From assembly GCA_902470895.1 (NCBI GenBank), contig CABRID010000095.1, positions 1 to 7,633 of the forward strand: a stretch of DNA of 7,633 nucleotides, read 5' to 3'. Both the position numbers and the translations under genes were made by a program. This DNA is from an uncultured Collinsella sp. (lineage in GTDB: Bacteria; Actinomycetota; Coriobacteriia; Coriobacteriales; Coriobacteriaceae). Positions 5,378 to 7,633 of this stretch are shown piece by piece (position 1 is the stretch's first letter; each line of letters opens with the position of its first letter). The notes beneath the pieces were generated by a model. It ran no database searches. It was not told the origin of the DNA and saw nothing but the letters and a program-made list of their open reading frames with translations.

Positions 5378-5827
5378 ATGCAGCTTCACGATCTTACTCC
5401 CGCGCCCGGTTCCACCAAGAACCGCAAGCGCGTCGGCCGTGGCAATTCTTCGGGTCACGGCACCACTTCTGGCCGCGGCCAGAAGGGCCAGGGTTCCCGC
5501 TCTGGCGGCACCAAGGGTGCCGGCTTCGAGGGTGGCCAGACTCCGCTGGCTATGCGCCTGCCCAAGCTTCCGGGCTTCCGCAACCCCCGTCGTATCGAGT
5601 ACACCGCTGTTAACGTTGAGCGTCTCGAGCGTAAGTTCGAGGACGGCGCTGTGATCGACGGTGCCGCTCTTAAGGCCGCTCGCATCACCAAGAGCGAGTT
5701 CGAGCCCGTCAAGGTGCTCGGCAATGGTGAGCTCACCAAGAAGTTCACGGTCAAGGTCGACAAGGTCAGCGCTTCTGCGCAGGCCAAGATCGAGGCCGCC
5801 GGCGGAAAGGTCGAGCTGCCGTGCTAA
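5378..5827 (+). CDS. rplO: 50S ribosomal protein L15
   Basis: The 149-residue protein is L15, a late-assembling core protein of the large subunit. Its long glycine- and basic-rich N-terminal extension (about 10-50, KNRKRVGRGNSSGHG, then GRGQKGQGSRSGG) reaches into 23S rRNA, and the globular C-terminal part holds the AKIEAAGGKVE region. GAGGAG (5366-5371), inside the end of rpmD, is six bases before the ATG. The 3' end overlaps the secY start by seven bases. Confidence 0.98.
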   Translation: MQLHDLTPAPGSTKNRKRVGRGNSSGHGTTSGRGQKGQGSRSGGTKGAGFEGGQTPLAMRLPKLPGFRNPRRIEYTAVNVERLERKFEDGAVIDGAALKAARITKSEFEPVKVLGNGELTKKFTVKVDKVSASAQAKIEAAGGKVELPC

Positions 5828-7107
5828 ATGGTCTTAAGAATGCTTTCCGCATCAAAGAATTGCGCGAAAAGATTCTTTTTACCATAGCTATGCTCGTCGT
5901 GTACCGCATTGGTGCGCACGTTCCTGTGCCCGGCATTCCCTTCCAGGGGATGCTGGGCCTTTTCTCGACCGATAACAATTCGGTCGCCGCAGGTGCTATG
6001 GCCCTCCTGAATCTTTTCTCTGGCGGTGCGTTGAGCTATGTGTCGGTGTTTTCGCTGGGCATCATGCCTTACATCACCAGCTCGATCATCCTCCAGATGC
6101 TCCAGGCCGTCGTGCCTTCCCTGCATGAGCTTGCCCGCGAGGGCGAGGTCGGTCAGACCAAGATTACGCAGTATTCGCGTTATCTCACCCTGGCTCTGGC
6201 AATCCTCAACTCCGTGGGTTACCTCTTCCTCTTTAAGAGCTTCGGTATCAGCTTCAATGGCGCCGGCGCTCCTGAGATCATCTTCGACCTCATGATCGTC
6301 GGTACGCTCACCGCGGGCGCCATGCTGATCATGTGGATTGGTGAGCTCATCACCCAGCGCGGTATCGGCAATGGCATGTCGCTGATCATCTTTGCGAACA
6401 TCATGGCCGGCCTGCCGCAGGCGATCTTCTCCAGCACCGAGGGCAATGCCGGTGGCATCATCACCATGGTGATCATCTGCGCCATCATCCTGCTGGTTAT
6501 CCCGCTGATTGTTTTCCTTGAGCGCGGCCAGCGCCGCATCCCGGTCTCCTACGCTAAGCGCGTCGTGGGCCGTCGCATGATGGGTGGCCAGACCACCTAC
6601 CTGCCCATCAAGGTCAACACCGCGGGTGTCGTGCCGATCATCTTCGCTTCGGCGCTGCTGTACTTCCCGGCTCAGATTGCCGTGTTCTTCCCCGGCATCG
6701 GCTGGATTCAGGCAGTTGCCTCCGCGCTTTCGACCGGTTGGCTCAACTGGGTGCTTAACGTTGTCCTCATCGTGTTCTTCGCGTACTTCTACACCTCCAT
6801 GGTGTTCAACCCCGATGACACGGCCGACAACCTTAAGAAACAGGGCGGCTTTATTCCGGGCGTGCGTCCGGGTAGGGCTACCGCGGCCTACATCAAGAAC
6901 GCGCTCAACAAGATCACGCTTCCCAGCGCTGTCTTTTTGGCGCTCATCGCCATCGTTCCTTCGATCATCTTCTCCTTCACGGGTAACCATCTGATCCAGG
7001 CTTTTGGCGGCACGTCCATCCTCATCATGGTCGGCGTCGTGCTCGACACGGTCGATAAGCTCGAAGGCCAGATCAAGATGTATGATTACGATGGATTCTT
7101 TAAATAG
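5821..7107 (+). CDS. secY: Preprotein translocase channel subunit SecY
   Basis: The 428-residue protein is SecY, the pore subunit of the SecYEG channel that moves unfolded proteins across or into the cytoplasmic membrane. It has many hydrophobic segments, consistent with the ten helices of the family. Conserved stretches include FRIKELREKILFT (9-21), YRIGAHVPVPGI (28-39), QRGIGNGMSLIIFANI (179-194), RRIPVSYAKRVVGRR (238-252) and the cytoplasmic loop NPDDTADNLKKQGGFIPGVRPG (330-351). The start is GTG at 5821. The nearby ATG at 5828 is out of frame, and the protein from GTG has the expected N-terminus. The start overlaps rplO by seven bases, and the binding site must lie inside rplO (GGAAAGG-like, near 5804-5810). 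This placement puts membrane insertion machinery in the ribosomal operon, as in most bacteria. Confidence 0.97.
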   Translation: MLNGLKNAFRIKELREKILFTIAMLVVYRIGAHVPVPGIPFQGMLGLFSTDNNSVAAGAMALLNLFSGGALSYVSVFSLGIMPYITSSIILQMLQAVVPSLHELAREGEVGQTKITQYSRYLTLALAILNSVGYLFLFKSFGISFNGAGAPEIIFDLMIVGTLTAGAMLIMWIGELITQRGIGNGMSLIIFANIMAGLPQAIFSSTEGNAGGIITMVIICAIILLVIPLIVFLERGQRRIPVSYAKRVVGRRMMGGQTTYLPIKVNTAGVVPIIFASALLYFPAQIAVFFPGIGWIQAVASALSTGWLNWVLNVVLIVFFAYFYTSMVFNPDDTADNLKKQGGFIPGVRPGRATAAYIKNALNKITLPSAVFLALIAIVPSIIFSFTGNHLIQAFGGTSILIMVGVVLDTVDKLEGQIKMYDYDGFFK

Positions 7108-7110
7108 GCT

Positions 7111-7118
7111 AGAGGAGG
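7111..7118 (+). promoter_or_regulatory. adk ribosome-binding site that decides the start
   Basis: AGAGGAGG lies seven bases before the ATG at 7126. A TTG two codons upstream (7120) is in frame but only one base from this site, so the ATG start, giving MNLVLLGAPGAGKG, is preferred. Confidence 0.85.
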
Positions 7119-7125
7119 ATTGCTC

Positions 7126-7582
7126 ATGAACCTCGTATTGCTCGGAGCTCCGGGTGCCGGTAAGGGCACCGTCGCACAGGAGCTCGTCGCCGAGTTTGGC
7201 GTCGCCCACATTTCCACGGGCGACCTGCTGCGTGCTGCCGTCAAGGGTGGCACCGAGCTTGGTATTCAGGCTAAGAAGTATATGGACGCTGGCGAGCTCG
7301 TTCCCGACCAGCTCGTGATCGACCTTGTCAAGGAGCGCCTTGCCGCCGATGACGCCCAGCAGGGCTTCATCCTCGACGGCTTCCCGCGCAACACCGCCCA
7401 GGCTGTGACGCTCGATTCCGAGCTCTCCGCCATGGGTCGCGAGATCGATTGCGCCCTTCTGGTCGATGTGGCCCCCGAGGTCATTATCGATCGTCTGTCT
7501 TCGCGTCGCACCTGCCGCGCCTGCGGTTACACCGGCACCGCTGCCGATGCTACCTGCCCCAAGTGTGGCGGCGAGATGTATC
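7126..7582 (+). CDS. adk: Adenylate kinase, 3' end missing (cut by adapter)
   Basis: This gene interconverts AMP and ATP with two ADP in the cytoplasm. About 152 residues are genomic, against a usual length near 210-220. The Walker A loop is GAPGAGKGT (7-15). AMP-site residues lie in ISTGDLLRAAV (29-39) and LDGFPRN (83-89). The LID domain begins after RLSSRRT (123-129) and holds four cysteines (C130, C133, C144, C147) that should bind a structural zinc. Only ten residues separate the two CxxC pairs, six fewer than in the Bacillus stearothermophilus enzyme as I recall it. From 7583 the reading frame runs into Nextera adapter, so the C-terminal VSYTHLTLPTILLL is not protein. The last real base (C7582) begins a codon whose remaining bases are lost. 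It follows secY by 18 bases, a common bacterial arrangement. Confidence 0.96.
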
Positions 7583-7633
7583 CTGTCTCTTATACACATC
7601 TGACGCTGCCGACGATACTCCTTTTGTAGATCT
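7583..7633 (+). other. Illumina Nextera Read 1 adapter/index/P5 start (artefact)
   Basis: This is not genomic DNA. Bases 7583-7601 are the mosaic end CTGTCTCTTATACACATCT, and 7602-7615 complete the reverse complement of the Nextera Read 1 adapter. Bases 7616-7623 (TACTCCTT) match the reverse complement of a Nextera i5 index (I recognise it as S507). Bases 7624-7633 match the start of P5 except for one base (T at 7624 where G is expected). Confidence 0.98.

Noticed and set aside
48..7582. CRISPR arrays, tRNA or rRNA genes
   Set aside because: I found no regularly spaced repeats and no tRNA-like or rRNA-like segments in the gaps. All gaps are short and accounted for above.
5824..7599. 591-codon open frame on the - strand opposite secY and adk
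   Set aside because: It starts inside the Nextera adapter (MCIRDR) and lies antisense to clearly real genes. Its length results from the GC-rich third positions of the + strand genes.

Overview
The window is a high-GC bacterial contig that carries Illumina Nextera library adapters at both ends: P7 tail, index and Read 2 adapter at 1-47, and Read 1 adapter, index and P5 start at 7583-7633. Genuine genomic sequence is therefore about 48-7582. All genes lie on the + strand. Gene order, the four-cysteine S14, the codon usage (strong preference for C-ending codons in the ribosomal genes) and the protein sequences suggest an actinobacterium of the class Coriobacteriia, most likely Collinsella or a close relative from gut. 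This assignment rests on recognition, not on a search.

Region 1 (48-1970) holds two maturation factors for molybdenum hydroxylases. The first is a YqeB/EF2563-family protein of the selenium-dependent molybdenum hydroxylase system. The second is an XdhC/CoxI-family protein that begins 9 bases after it. Together they point to a xanthine-dehydrogenase-type enzyme elsewhere in the genome whose molybdenum cofactor is sulfurated or selenated.

Region 2 (1971-2295) has no gene. It holds a long near-perfect palindrome (1989-2053), a short tandem repeat, a possible promoter (-10 at 2153-2158) and a structured leader that could fold just ahead of rplE (about 2160-2270).

Region 3 (2296-7582) is the distal spc ribosomal-protein operon: rplE, rpsN, rpsH, rplF, rplR, rpsE, rpmD, rplO, secY and adk, the last cut by the adapter. 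It supplies ribosomal proteins L5, S14, S8, L6, L18, S5, L30 and L15, the SecY translocon channel and adenylate kinase. From rplR onward the genes are tightly packed, with short gaps or overlap suggesting translational coupling. The first part is looser, with hairpins between rplE and rpsN, rpsN and rpsH, and rplF and rplR.

The most notable point is that rplE follows the molybdenum-hydroxylase genes instead of rplN-rplX. The spc operon is either split here, with its own promoter and leader, or misassembled at the palindrome. No wholly new multi-gene system is visible. The candidates for undescribed biology are the leader RNA ahead of rplE, the palindromic repeat and the intercistronic hairpins.
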